Below are positions 17,976 to 26,882 of a stretch of 64,000 bases of DNA, one piece after another. The position numbers and the translations under genes are program-made. The DNA is from Rhizobium sp. 9140 (GTDB lineage: Bacteria; Pseudomonadota; Alphaproteobacteria; Rhizobiales; Rhizobiaceae), in contig NZ_FJUR01000001.1 of NCBI RefSeq assembly GCF_900067135.1, forward strand, positions 2,111,501 to 2,175,500, written 5' to 3'. The notes beneath the pieces were generated by a model, which saw only the letters and a list, made by a program, of their open reading frames with translations, searched no databases and was not told where the DNA came from. Numbering within the stretch: position 1 is the first letter of the stretch; every line of letters starts with the position of its first letter.

Positions 17976-18839
17976 CTATATCATGATCTCGCCGCCGGTG
18001 ACTGGGATCACGGCACCGGTCATGTAGCTGCCGAGATCAGATGCGAGCAACACATAGGCGCCCGCAAGTTCGCCCGGCTGTCCGGCGCGGCCGAGCAATG
18101 TCTGCTTGCCGAACTCTGCGGCCTTCTCCGCCGGCATGGTCGAGGGAATGAGGGGCGTCCAGATCGGTCCGGGCGCAACGGCGTTCACGCGAATGCCCTT
18201 CTCGGCCAGCATCTCGGCGAGACCCGCCGTGAAGTTGGAGATCGCGCCCTTTGTGGATGCATAGGCCAAAAGCTGCGGCGAGGGCTGCCTTGACTGAATC
18301 GACGTCGTATTGACGATTGCGCTGCCCGGTTTCATGTGCGGTGCGGCGGCCTTCGAAAGGAAGAACGACGCGTAGATATTGGTCCGGAAGGTAGTGTCCC
18401 ATTCTTCCGCGGTAATGTCGGAAATGTCCGCATAGGTTCGCTGGAAGGCGGCGTTGTTCACAAGGATATCGATGCGACCAAGTTCTCCAACGGTTTTCTC
18501 GATCAGCGAGATGCAGTGATCTTCTGACTGGATATCGCCGCGCACGACGACACATTTGCGGCCGGCTTCACGAACCCACTTTGCTGTTTCCTCCGCATCC
18601 TCATCCTCGTTCAGATACGAAATGACGATATCGGCGCCTTCCCGGGCATAGGCGATGGCCACGGCCCGCCCAATGCCCGAATCGCCGCCGGTGATCAGGG
18701 CAACCTTGCCTTTGAGGAGATGATTTCCCTTGTAGGTCTTCTCCCCGTGATCCGGCAAAGGATCCATCAGTCGTGTCAGCCCGGGAGGGGCCTGCTGCTG
18801 TTCGGGATGGGGCGGCGTCGGTTTACTTGCGTCTGACAT
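17976..18839 (-). CDS. short-chain dehydrogenase/reductase (general-stress-type SDR)
   Basis: This 287-residue NAD(P)-dependent oxidoreductase has a Pro/Gln-rich N-terminal extension (about residues 1-40, including MDPLPDHGEKTYKG), as in the YghA/GS39-like SDR group. The Rossmann motif is TGGDSGIGRAVA (about 48-59), followed by VNNAAFQ and the catalytic YASTKGA (Tyr and Lys of the YxxxK pair). Its substrate cannot be told. The start at 18839 has an AAGGAG ribosome site. About 30 bases upstream is an EcfG-type promoter, which suggests induction in the general stress response. The gene appears monocistronic and is followed by a hairpin. Confidence 0.92.
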   Translation of the reverse strand: MSDASKPTPPHPEQQQAPPGLTRLMDPLPDHGEKTYKGNHLLKGKVALITGGDSGIGRAVAIAYAREGADIVISYLNEDEDAEETAKWVREAGRKCVVVRGDIQSEDHCISLIEKTVGELGRIDILVNNAAFQRTYADISDITAEEWDTTFRTNIYASFFLSKAAAPHMKPGSAIVNTTSIQSRQPSPQLLAYASTKGAISNFTAGLAEMLAEKGIRVNAVAPGPIWTPLIPSTMPAEKAAEFGKQTLLGRAGQPGELAGAYVLLASDLGSYMTGAVIPVTGGEIMI

Positions 18840-18867
18840 GGGTGTCTCCTTTAAGCGTTCCGACGCT

Positions 18868-18892
18868 AACGACAACATCCCCACAACGTTCC
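18868..18892 (-). promoter_or_regulatory. EcfG (general stress sigma factor) promoter of the SDR gene
   Basis: On the minus strand GGAAC (18888-18892) is followed after exactly 16 bases by CGTT (18868-18871). This is a full match to the alphaproteobacterial EcfG/RpoE2 consensus GGAAC-N16/17-CGTT. It sits 28 bases upstream of the SDR start codon. Confidence 0.75.
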
Positions 18893-18964
18893 AGGCAATG
18901 TGACCTCTGAAGACGAGGCAAGAGACGTCGGGCAAGCGTTCCGCTGCTGTCCCTCGAAACGAGA

Positions 18965-19054
18965 CTATGCCAGCGCCAACGCGAACCGAAAGACGACATA
19001 ACTAATTGCTGCTGTTGCCACGAAGGCGGTGACGATCAACGAGGCATTCTTCAT
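18965..19054 (-). CDS. possible small membrane protein (29 residues)
   Basis: This very short frame encodes a 29-residue peptide (MKNASLIVTAF... ending RFALALA) that is almost entirely hydrophobic and could be a single membrane-spanning peptide. A good GAGGAAG ribosome site lies six bases before the ATG. It overlaps the 3' end of the 73-residue frame at 19002-19223 in another register. It is not recognisable as a family. The evidence is the ribosome site and the amphipathic-free hydrophobic composition only, so it remains a candidate. Confidence 0.45.
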   Translation of the reverse strand: MKNASLIVTAFVATAAISYVVFRFALALA

Positions 19055-19223
19055 GCCGTGCTTCCTCGCCGCAAATTGAGACCGTATTTTGTCTGGCGCG
19101 ATGCCAGCTGTCGCGTTCCCGCTGAATGCCATCGGCGACCATCTTCGTCGGGTCCGTCTCGCCCCGCGTCATATGCTCGGCAACGATGGCCCACGCCGTC
19201 TGCCAGATATCGTCTGAAGCCAC
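19002..19223 (-). CDS. possible small hypothetical protein (73 residues)
   Basis: The frame starts with GTG at 19223, with GGGAGAG as ribosome site four bases upstream. It reads VASDDIWQTAWAIVAEHM and then a hydrophilic stretch with MVADGIQRERDSWHRAR. The DIWQTAWAIVAEH segment resembles small rhizobial proteins of unknown function, from memory only. Codons in the first 45 positions have the G/C-rich third bases of the neighbouring genes. The last 20 codons overlap the 29-residue frame at 18965-19054, so translation of the pair may be coupled. Confidence 0.45.
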   Translation of the reverse strand: MASDDIWQTAWAIVAEHMTRGETDPTKMVADGIQRERDSWHRARQNTVSICGEEARHEECLVDRHRLRGNSSN

Positions 19224-19407
19224 AGGTCTCTCCCATTGTCGGGAGAGGATTACCCCGCAATGCTGAAGCGAGGCTTGTGTGCAAGCGGAGGCACGTGGGT
19301 ATGACGGCGGGTAGAGTGAGCGCATCTATGCTTTTGCAGGGAGTGCGTTACCTTGAACGTCCGTGCCGCGAGGTTTTCTGCGGCAGACGCTGAAAAATGG
19401 AGAAGGC

Positions 19408-19875
19408 ATGTTCCTGCGCATAGTGGATTGGCCGAAAGCCGTCGCCATGGTCGGCGATATCGCGAAAGGAACGGCATCCGTCACGCTTCGCACCTATTCG
19501 CGAAAGAACCCGAAGGCCAGCGGCGCGATTGACATCTATGGCTGGAGCTTTCAGCAGGTTCAGGCTTACGGACAGTCCGAGACAAGACCGACCCGGCTCG
19601 TGGGGGCGGATCAGCTGAGTGGCGCCTTGCTCGGTGTTGCAACGCCGGACGATACGTTCTTCGCATATGAGGTGGATGGCGGCGTGGACTACGATGCCGA
19701 CGCCAAGTGCCTGGTTAAGGAGTTCAATGACATCGCCGCCACGGTGGTTTCCGTTACCGTCGGCGCGGTCTCCATCTCATGGTTTCTCGTCGTCCTGCAT
19801 CAAAACAGCGACATCATTCATTGGAAGATGCGGTACCATGAACGGGATCAGCGGCCGGATATTTCGGAGTTGTGA
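19408..19875 (+). CDS. hypothetical protein with one hydrophobic segment
   Basis: I do not recognise this 155-residue protein. The start ATG at 19408 has a GGAGAAGG ribosome site just upstream. The N-terminal two thirds are soluble (KGTASVTLRTYSRKNPKASGAIDIYGW, with acidic VDGGVDYDADAK near residue 90). A likely membrane segment follows (about residues 107-127, IAATVVSVTVGAVSISWFLV). The C-terminal tail is charged (MRYHERDQRPDISEL). It is the only plus-strand gene in a minus-strand neighbourhood, and its stop is about 200 bases from the 3' end of tRNA-Thr. Product and role are unknown. Confidence 0.6.
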   Translation: MFLRIVDWPKAVAMVGDIAKGTASVTLRTYSRKNPKASGAIDIYGWSFQQVQAYGQSETRPTRLVGADQLSGALLGVATPDDTFFAYEVDGGVDYDADAKCLVKEFNDIAATVVSVTVGAVSISWFLVVLHQNSDIIHWKMRYHERDQRPDISEL

Positions 19876-20076
19876 GCCGTCTGCCGATCAAAAATGCCCT
19901 GCGAACATGCTGAACACTAGGCAGCTATCTCGTGTGGCTGATAAGTTCTGTTCGATGGAACGACCTCGATCGTAATCACCGTTCCGACGAGGCCAATTGG
20001 AAATCCAGGGCATGCAGACGGCCCAAACTAGGGCACGGGCGCCGACTATCATTTTTTTACAGAATATAAAAGATTG

Positions 20077-20152
<76 letters not shown>

Positions 20153-20157
20153 AGCTG

Positions 20158-20181
20158 CGGAGGAATTAGCAGATTCCTCCG
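20158..20181. repeat. inverted repeat between rlmB and tRNA-Thr
   Basis: A perfect 9-bp inverted repeat (20158-20166 and 20173-20181) with a six-base loop lies six bases before the tRNA-Thr 5' end. It lacks a T-tract and so is more likely a processing hairpin than a terminator. Confidence 0.5.
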
Positions 20182-20220
20182 GCGTGTAAAGTGGGAAATG
20201 TTTGCCGGTGCCGTGCTTGC

Positions 20221-21099
20221 CTACTGTTTCAGATGGGCGCGTGCGGCGTAGAGGGCGATGGCGGCGGCGTTGGAGACGTTGAGGGATTTGATGGGGCCGG
20301 GCATGTCGAGGCGGGCGAGGGCCGAGACCGTGTCGCGTGTCTTCTGGCGCAACCCTCTTCCTTCAGCGCCGAGAACAAGCGCGACGCGATCCCCGACGAA
20401 GGTGCTTTCCAGCGGTGCCGGACCTTCCGAGTCAAGACCGATCGAGTGGAAGCCGAGGCCGTGCAGCTCTTCGAGCGCCTCCGCAAGATTGGTGATCTGG
20501 ATGTAGGGGATCAGTTCCATGGCGCCGGAGGCGGATTTCGCCATGACGCCCGATTCGGTCGGGCTGTGGCGCATGGTGGTGATGACGGCACCGGCATCGA
20601 ACGCCACGGCCGAGCGCAGGACGGCGCCGACATTGTGCGGATCGGTGATCTGATCGAGAACAAGGATCAGCGGGCTGTCCTTCAGTGCGGAAAGCCGGCG
20701 CACGGGCAGGGGCTTCGTTTCCAGCATGACGCCCTGGTGGATCGCGTCGGGACCGAGGATCTTGTCGAGATCATGTGGCGAAACGATCTCCACCGGAAAG
20801 GGCAAAGATTCAGTATTCTTGATTTCCAGGCGCACAAGCGCGTTCAGGGTCGCCGAAAGGCTGACGATCTTGCGTTCGGGATTGGCCAGCGCCGCCTTGA
20901 CCGTATGGATGCCGTAAAGCTGGACCTGATCGGGCGCGAGCGGTGGCGCCTGCCACTCTCCCTTGCCCCCCTTTCCGCGGCGATCTTCGGGCGGCGTCGG
21001 AATTTCCCCGCGCTCGCGCTTCTGATCGCGATGTGCCCGGCGCAGCGTTGCGTAATGGGTGTCTTTGGCGCTCTTGTCGCCGGAAGGATCTTTGCTCAT
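20221..21099 (-). CDS. rlmB: 23S rRNA (guanosine(2251)-2'-O)-methyltransferase RlmB
   Basis: RlmB is a SPOUT/TrmH-family methyltransferase that 2'-O-methylates G2251 in the 23S rRNA P-loop. The 292-residue protein has a basic N-terminal extension (about residues 1-55), then a substrate-binding domain starting LYGIHTVKAALANPERK. The knotted SpoU domain has LDQITDPHNVGAVLRSA, LVLGAEGRGLR and LNVSNAAAIALYAA, the three SAM-binding motifs of the family. The ATG at 21099 is the best start; an open extension reaches 21201. It is divergent from the tRNA-Tyr promoter and lies upstream of tRNA-Thr. Confidence 0.95.
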   Translation of the reverse strand: MSKDPSGDKSAKDTHYATLRRAHRDQKRERGEIPTPPEDRRGKGGKGEWQAPPLAPDQVQLYGIHTVKAALANPERKIVSLSATLNALVRLEIKNTESLPFPVEIVSPHDLDKILGPDAIHQGVMLETKPLPVRRLSALKDSPLILVLDQITDPHNVGAVLRSAVAFDAGAVITTMRHSPTESGVMAKSASGAMELIPYIQITNLAEALEELHGLGFHSIGLDSEGPAPLESTFVGDRVALVLGAEGRGLRQKTRDTVSALARLDMPGPIKSLNVSNAAAIALYAARAHLKQ

Positions 21100-21227
21100 G
21101 CCGAATGTATATCGGGCAAGGGCTGGCAGGGAAACCATTTTCCCGCGGCTCACGCGCCTATTGGCAGCATGCCTCCGGTATCGCCTGTGGAAGATTTCCA
21201 ACTTTTGAAAAAACTGGTGACGTCGTG

Positions 21228-21256
21228 TTGACAGGAGGAAACGAGGCGGTCATATA
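21228..21256 (+). promoter_or_regulatory. tRNA-Tyr/tRNA-Gly promoter
   Basis: TTGACA (21228-21233) and CATATA (21251-21256) are separated by 17 bases. This is close to the rhizobial housekeeping promoter CTTGAC-N17-CTATAT. It lies 77 bases before tRNA-Tyr. Confidence 0.6.
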
Positions 21257-21332
21257 CCCGGCGCAGATCAAGGGGCGGCACAAACAACCGCTTCCGAAGA
21301 TCGAACTGGTCGCTTGATCCCGACGGAATACT

Positions 21333-21417
21333 GGAGGGATGCCCGAGTGGTTAAAGGGGACGGACTGTAAATCCGTTGGCTCAGCCTACGTTGGTTCAAA
21401 TCCAACTCCCTCCACCA
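21333..21417 (+). tRNA. tRNA-Tyr (anticodon GTA)
   Basis: This class II tRNA has acceptor GGAGGGA paired with TCCCTCC, the anticodon loop ACTGTAAAT with anticodon GTA, an extended variable arm (TGGCTCAGCCTAC), a GGTTCAAATCC T-arm and an encoded CCA end (21415-21417). The long variable arm and GTA identify tyrosine. Confidence 0.95.
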
Positions 21418-21442
21418 TTCTGTCGCACGGATCAAGACCCCC

Positions 21443-21516
21443 GCGGGTATAGCTCAATGGTAGAGCAGCAGCCTTCCAAGCTGAATACGCGGGTTCGATT
21501 CCCGCTACCCGCTCCA
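21443..21516 (+). tRNA. tRNA-Gly (anticodon TCC)
   Basis: The acceptor GCGGGTA pairs with TACCCGC. The anticodon stem-loop CAGC-CTTCCAA-GCTG carries TCC, the T-arm is GGGTTCGATTCCC, and CCA is encoded at the 3' end. It follows tRNA-Tyr by 25 bases and is probably cotranscribed with it. Confidence 0.95.
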
Positions 21517-21616
21517 GCATTGCCATTCCCATTTCTCGTCTTCGTGCCGTTGCTTCAACGCATATGGCCGCCGATGCGTGGGCAAGGGCGGCCGTCTGCG
21601 AGCGTTGCGTCGGATA

Positions 21617-21856
21617 TCAGGTGCGGGTGTAGTGGCCGGCTTCGGCGGCGGGTTCGCCGATCGAGAAGGCCTTGGAGAGCGGCATGATCTGCCAAAGGGC
21701 GGACAGACCGACCAGCACATAGACGATCCGGGAGAGGGCGGCATCCTGACCGCCGAAGATCGCGGCGACAAGATCGAAGCTGGCGATACCGACCAGCAAC
21801 CAGTTTACGCCACCGACGATGACCAGGATGAGGGTAATGAGATTGAGTGCACGCAT
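21617..21856 (-). CDS. DUF378 domain-containing small membrane protein
   Basis: This 79-residue protein matches DUF378 by its two membrane segments: LNLITLILVIVGGVNWLLVGI (about residues 4-24) and IVYVLVGLSALWQIMPL (about 44-60). The conserved GGVNWLLVG motif is between them. It should sit in the inner membrane; the function is unknown. The ATG at 21856 has an AAGGAG ribosome site. About 32 bases upstream is an EcfG-like promoter with one mismatch, suggesting stress control. It points against the surrounding tRNA and tuf genes. Confidence 0.85.
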   Translation of the reverse strand: MRALNLITLILVIVGGVNWLLVGIASFDLVAAIFGGQDAALSRIVYVLVGLSALWQIMPLSKAFSIGEPAAEAGHYTRT

Positions 21857-21887
21857 GTCGTTCTCCTTCTTGGTTGCGTGCTCTTCG

Positions 21888-21912
21888 AACTAAGGCATTC
21901 CCGCCTTGTTCC
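21888..21912 (-). promoter_or_regulatory. EcfG-like promoter of the DUF378 gene
   Basis: On the minus strand GGAAC (21908-21912) and AGTT (21888-21891) are spaced by 16 bases. This matches the EcfG consensus except for the first -10 base (A for C). Position relative to the start codon is the same as for the SDR promoter near 18.9 kb. Confidence 0.45.
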
Positions 21913-22127
21913 CGCCCAATTCGCAGGATCACGCCACACGTGATCCGTTGTATTGACAGGCGGGAGCCGTCGCGTCGCAGGCCTAGGCCTTTCGAGGTCT
22001 CCACACGGCGCGGTCTGCCGGCAGTTTCGGCGGCATTGCATTCCCCAAGGCATGCCACCATTTACAGCCTCGAAAGCCCGCACCTCGCGGGCGACACGAT
22101 GGCCATTCCCTCTCGCGCAAATAGGCC

Positions 22128-22156
22128 TTGCGCAATTCTTTCGAAACCCTTAAACG
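22128..22156 (+). promoter_or_regulatory. candidate tuf copy 1 promoter
   Basis: TTGCGC (22128-22133) and TAAACG (22151-22156) are spaced by 17 bases, 70 bases before the tuf start. The gap 21857-22226 otherwise holds no gene that I can support, apart from the minus-strand DUF378 promoter. Confidence 0.35.
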
Positions 22157-22226
22157 CCTCCCCAAACCGGCCGGCGGCATACTGGCCTGCCGGGCCGTAT
22201 CTCATTGATCACAGGAAAACATACCC

Positions 22227-23402
<1,176 letters not shown>

Positions 23403-23464
23403 TCCTGAACGACGATGGCGCGGCATTTTTATGCCGCTCCATTGATCGACAGATGACATCAGGG

Positions 23465-23490
23465 AAAGCGCTGCCTTCGGGTAGCGCTTT
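23465..23490 (+). terminator. tuf copy 1 terminator
   Basis: An 11-bp stem (23465-23475 and 23480-23490, one G-T pair) with a TTCG tetraloop is followed by TCTCGTTT. It lies about 60 bases after the tuf stop codon. Confidence 0.75.
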
Positions 23491-23597
23491 TCTCGTTTCA
23501 GAGCGGGAAACGCGGATGTTCGAACGCGCCTGTCTCCTCCCGCTTGCTCTTGGCCAACAATGCGTTAAATCCGCCTTGCCATTCTGGAGGATATACC

Positions 23598-24512
23598 GTG
23601 AAGAAACGCATTCTGTTTACCGGCGGCGCCGGCAAGGCCGGCCGGCATGTCGTGCCGTACCTGCTGGACGCCGGCTATGAGGTTCACAATCTCGACCTCG
23701 TACCGTTGGAGCATCCCGGCGTCACCAATCTCATTGTCGACATCACGGATAGCGGGCAGGTCTTCAACGCATTGTCCATGCACGCCGACATGCCCGATCT
23801 CGATCGCGCGGCGATCGGCAAGGGCAGGGGCATGCAGCCCTATGATGCCGTCGTCCACTTTGCGGCCATTCCGCGCATCCTGATCAAGCCTGACAACGAA
23901 ACATTCCGCATCAACACGATCGGAACCTACAACGTCATCGAAGCCGCCACGAAATTCGGCGTTCGCAAGATTCTCGTCGCCTCCAGCGAAACGACTTACG
24001 GCATCTGCTTTGCCGAGGGGCATCGCGACGTTGGCAGGTTCCCGCTGGAGGAGGACGACGATGTCAGCCCCATGGACAGCTACGGCCTGTCAAAGGTGCT
24101 GAACGAGAAGACGGCACGGGCCTTTGCCGAGCGCTTCGGGATCGATATCTACGCGATCCGTATCGGCAACGTCATCGAGCCCCATGAATATGCCATGTTC
24201 CCGACGTGGTTTGCCGATCCGACCATCCGCAAGCGAATCGCCTGGAGCTATATCGATGCACGGGATCTCGGGCAGATCTGCAAGCTCGGTATCGAGAAGG
24301 ACGGCCTTGGCTTCCAGGTGTTCAACGCCGCCAACGATACGACGTCCGCCAATACGCCGACGGCGGACCTTCTTCGGGATTTCTTCCCGAATGTGTCGGT
24401 ATCGCGTGAACTCGGGACCTATGAGAGTCTCCTGTCGAACCGGAAAATCCGCGACGTCCTTGGTTTCAACCAGGAGCATGACTGGCGGAAATACGTGCCG
24501 ATTGCCAGCTGA
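23598..24512 (+). CDS. NAD-dependent epimerase/dehydratase family protein
   Basis: This 304-residue extended SDR has a glycine-rich NAD motif GGAGKAGRH (about residues 8-16), the aspartate of NLDLVP, the HFAAIPR strand, a serine region VASSETTYG and the catalytic Tyr/Lys pair in DSYGLSKVLNEK. It resembles sugar nucleotide epimerases or uronate dehydrogenases; the substrate is not clear from the sequence. It starts with GTG at 23598, chosen because GGAGG lies about nine bases upstream. It is inserted between tuf and the tRNA-Trp/secE unit and appears to be a single-gene unit. Confidence 0.88.
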   Translation: MKKRILFTGGAGKAGRHVVPYLLDAGYEVHNLDLVPLEHPGVTNLIVDITDSGQVFNALSMHADMPDLDRAAIGKGRGMQPYDAVVHFAAIPRILIKPDNETFRINTIGTYNVIEAATKFGVRKILVASSETTYGICFAEGHRDVGRFPLEEDDDVSPMDSYGLSKVLNEKTARAFAERFGIDIYAIRIGNVIEPHEYAMFPTWFADPTIRKRIAWSYIDARDLGQICKLGIEKDGLGFQVFNAANDTTSANTPTADLLRDFFPNVSVSRELGTYESLLSNRKIRDVLGFNQEHDWRKYVPIAS

Positions 24513-24571
24513 TGCCTTTACTTTAACCATCGCGTGGCGCGGTTCGATCGCGCCCCGCGATTCGGAGAATG

Positions 24572-24590
24572 ACCCCCAAGTTTTTGGGGT
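24572..24590 (+). terminator. hairpin after the epimerase gene
   Basis: A short hairpin (ACCCC, one bulged C, AA paired with TTGGGGT) lies 60 bases past the stop and is followed by TTCG. It is a weak terminator candidate. The rest of the 273-base gap to the next gene shows no coding frame, but has a TTAACCAT CtrA-like half site at 24523-24530. Confidence 0.4.
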
Positions 24591-24785
24591 TTCGCGATGG
24601 AGATGCCGAGACTATCCTAAGAAAGCTTTGACGCACGATTGCGTCCCGAAGTGTCCGCCGCCGGACCATCCGAAGCGAGCGGTATCAACGTCTCCTGTGC
24701 GGTCCGCGTTCCAGGTGGTGGATTTTCGACAGGGCCTGTCCGTCGATGGAAATCGATTGGCCGCCCCGAACGGTGGAACACATAA

Positions 24786-25445
24786 ATGATCACGATGTCC
24801 CGGACGGCTCTTGCCGCTTCTTGCTATGCGCTCGTCGCGTTCAGTTTCCCTTATACTGCGCAGGCAGAGGATCGCTTGATCTGGCAGCCGACGAAGTCGG
24901 GCGAAAATGGCATGCATCTGCGGATGGGTATCAAGCTTCCGGTGACAGGAGAGGCGAGCGCAGGCGCCGACGTGGCGGTAGCCGCCAGCCGCTCCGGCCG
25001 CGTGGAGGACACACCGGTCGATGTCTGGGCGCGCATTGCCGTTCGCCGCGGCACGAGCACGGCCGTGGTTACCAGCCGCACCATTGACGGTGTGTTCGAC
25101 CCAAGGACGGGGAATGGCAACCTGGATGTCGGCATGGATCGAAAGCGAATCCTCACCGAAAGCTTCGATCTGGAGCGCGGCCGCAGCGTCAACGTCTTTT
25201 GCAACGCGCATCTCAAGCGCTGCGACAATGTCGTTCTTAGCCAGTCGGCCCGTTTGTCGGCCGTGGCAACGGGAACGGCGCTTGTCGCGGAAGCAAACTA
25301 CTCCTCCGCGACCCTCGACTTCTCCAACATTGTTCGCGTGGAGCAGAAGGTCACGCGGAAGATGAACGTTACAGCCGCGCTTGCTGCGCCGTTCAAGACG
25401 GAACGACAAGCGAGCATCAGCCTGTCCTACGCGTTCAACTGGTAG
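24786..25445 (+). CDS. hypothetical exported protein, possible outer membrane strand protein
   Basis: I do not recognise the family. The 219-residue protein has a signal peptide (about residues 1-28, cleaved near AQA-EDR) and then alternating polar and nonpolar residues typical of beta strands. The C-terminus ends in SLSYAFNW, with a terminal aromatic residue as in outer membrane beta-barrel proteins. Two cysteines (VFCNAHLKRC) may form a disulfide. An ATG at 24795 is an alternative start. The position, between tuf and tRNA-Trp, gives no functional hint. An outer membrane location is inferred only from the strand pattern. Confidence 0.65.
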   Translation: MITMSRTALAASCYALVAFSFPYTAQAEDRLIWQPTKSGENGMHLRMGIKLPVTGEASAGADVAVAASRSGRVEDTPVDVWARIAVRRGTSTAVVTSRTIDGVFDPRTGNGNLDVGMDRKRILTESFDLERGRSVNVFCNAHLKRCDNVVLSQSARLSAVATGTALVAEANYSSATLDFSNIVRVEQKVTRKMNVTAALAAPFKTERQASISLSYAFNW

Positions 25446-25506
25446 GGCTGCGCGTTCAATTCCTCGACGGAGGGTGTGGTCCCGGCCGAAAAGATGAAAA
25501 GGGCTC

Positions 25507-25535
25507 TTGCCAATCCGCCCCGCCCGTCTTAAAGG
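25507..25535 (+). promoter_or_regulatory. candidate tRNA-Trp promoter
   Basis: TTGCCA (25507-25512) and TAAAGG (25530-25535) are spaced by 17 bases, about 60 bases before tRNA-Trp. Confidence 0.4.
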
Positions 25536-25593
25536 AGCGCACGGTCGACACGACGACGATACGCTCCCAGGAGTTGTTCCGTCTGCGCCGTAA

Positions 25594-25669
<76 letters not shown>

Positions 25670-25806
25670 TTTCACATGTGATTGCGTCATTCCATAGCGG
25701 CGAAACGCGTCGTAACTGTCGAAGCGACGGCGCTTTACGTGTTAAAAAGTCCGCCGGACGCCCTCGGTGTTGGGTGGCATAATTCGCTTAAAAGATCGGA
25801 AAGTCC

Positions 25807-25835
25807 TTGTGATTTTCAGAATCGGTCTTTATGTA
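25807..25835 (+). promoter_or_regulatory. candidate secE-nusG promoter
   Basis: TTGTGA (25807-25812) and TATGTA (25830-25835) are spaced by 17 bases and lie 70 bases before secE. Confidence 0.4.
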
Positions 25836-25905
25836 GGGTCCAACAGACACGCGGCGCGTGGGGCTGAGCATTCAGCTTTACGGGCCGTCAAGGCGTGAGC
25901 ATTCA

Positions 25906-26106
25906 ATGGCAGCGAAGACAAATCCCGTAACGTTTCTGAAGCAGGTTCGCTCCGAGACGGCAAAAGTGACATGGCCCTCCCGCCGGGAAACTGTGATCTC
26001 CACGCTGATGGTGTTTATCATGGTCATCATTTCTGCGGCTTTCTTCTTTGCTGCGGATCAATTGATGGGCTGGCTCATCGGCCTCGTCCTCAATGTCGGC
26101 ATCTAA
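25906..26106 (+). CDS. secE: preprotein translocase subunit SecE
   Basis: SecE is the small essential subunit that clamps SecY in the SecYEG translocon of the inner membrane. The 66-residue protein is the short, single-span form. The conserved amphipathic region [22 protein letters not shown] (about residues 8-29) is followed by one membrane segment. The ATG at 25906 begins AAKTNPVTF; an open upstream extension has no ribosome site. nusG follows 16 bases later, the standard secE-nusG pair. Confidence 0.97.
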   Translation: MAAKTNPVTFLKQVRSETAKVTWPSRRETVISTLMVFIMVIISAAFFFAADQLMGWLIGLVLNVGI

Positions 26107-26122
26107 TCGAGTGGGAATGAAC

Positions 26123-26653
26123 ATGGCTCCGCGTTGGTATATCGTTCACGCCTATTCGAACTTCGAGAAAAAGGTTGCCGAGTCGATCGAAGAGAAGGCC
26201 AAGCAAAAGGGCTTGAGCCATCTGTTTGAAAAGATCCTCGTTCCAACGGAAAAGGTTGTCGAAGTCCGTCGCGGCCGTAAGGTCGATGCCGAGCGCAAGT
26301 TCTTTCCGGGTTACGTGATGGTTCGCGCCAACCTGACGGATGAGGCTTATCATCTCATCAAGAACACACCGAAGGTCACCGGCTTCCTCGGTTCCGACAA
26401 TAAGCCCGTTCCGATCCCCGACCATGAGGCCGAACGCATTCTCGGTCAGGTCCAGGACGGCGTGGACCGGCCGAAGCCCTCGATTTCTTTCGAGGTCGGC
26501 GAGCAGGTTCGTGTTTCGGATGGCCCCTTCGCGTCGTTCAACGGCATTGTTCAGGACGTCGACGAAGAGCGGGCTCGTCTCAAGGTCGAAGTTTCGATCT
26601 TCGGTCGCGCAACGCCGGTCGATCTTGAATTCGCTCAGGTCGAAAAGGTCTGA
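26123..26653 (+). CDS. nusG: transcription termination/antitermination protein NusG
   Basis: NusG binds RNA polymerase through its N-terminal NGN domain and links it to Rho or ribosomal S10 through its C-terminal KOW domain. The 176-residue protein starts [17 protein letters not shown], has the NGN core ([20 protein letters not shown]) and a C-terminal KOW motif in [18 protein letters not shown]. The ATG at 26123 has GTGGGA about six bases upstream; the ATG two codons earlier at 26117 is too close to that site. It follows secE by 16 bases. A 229-base leader separates it from rplK. Confidence 0.97.
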   Translation: MAPRWYIVHAYSNFEKKVAESIEEKAKQKGLSHLFEKILVPTEKVVEVRRGRKVDAERKFFPGYVMVRANLTDEAYHLIKNTPKVTGFLGSDNKPVPIPDHEAERILGQVQDGVDRPKPSISFEVGEQVRVSDGPFASFNGIVQDVDEERARLKVEVSIFGRATPVDLEFAQVEKV

Positions 26654-26670
26654 GCCGACGTAATGACGGT

Positions 26671-26696
26671 CCGCCTGAGGGTGGATCTTCAGGCGG
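26671..26696 (+). promoter_or_regulatory. hairpin in the rplK leader
   Basis: A perfect 8-bp stem (26671-26678 and 26689-26696) with a ten-base loop begins 17 bases after nusG. It has no T-tract. It may be part of an L1/L11 feedback leader or a transcript-processing site. Confidence 0.4.
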
Positions 26697-26882
26697 CGAT
26701 ATCGCCGCCACCGCGTGGAAGGGGAAGGGCTCTTAGCCGGATCCGGGAACCGCACCACGCAACCGCAGCCGCCGCATTTCATCGAGATACGGCATCCGTG
26801 ACCGGGAAACCGGTCGAACGCCCGGTTCACGGTGCGCCTTCACGGTGCATACGAGGGTCGGACAGAGAAAAGGCAGAGAGTA

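Noticed and set aside
24523..24530. TTAACCAT CtrA half site
   Set aside because: A single half site without the second TTAA at the right distance is too common to support regulation.
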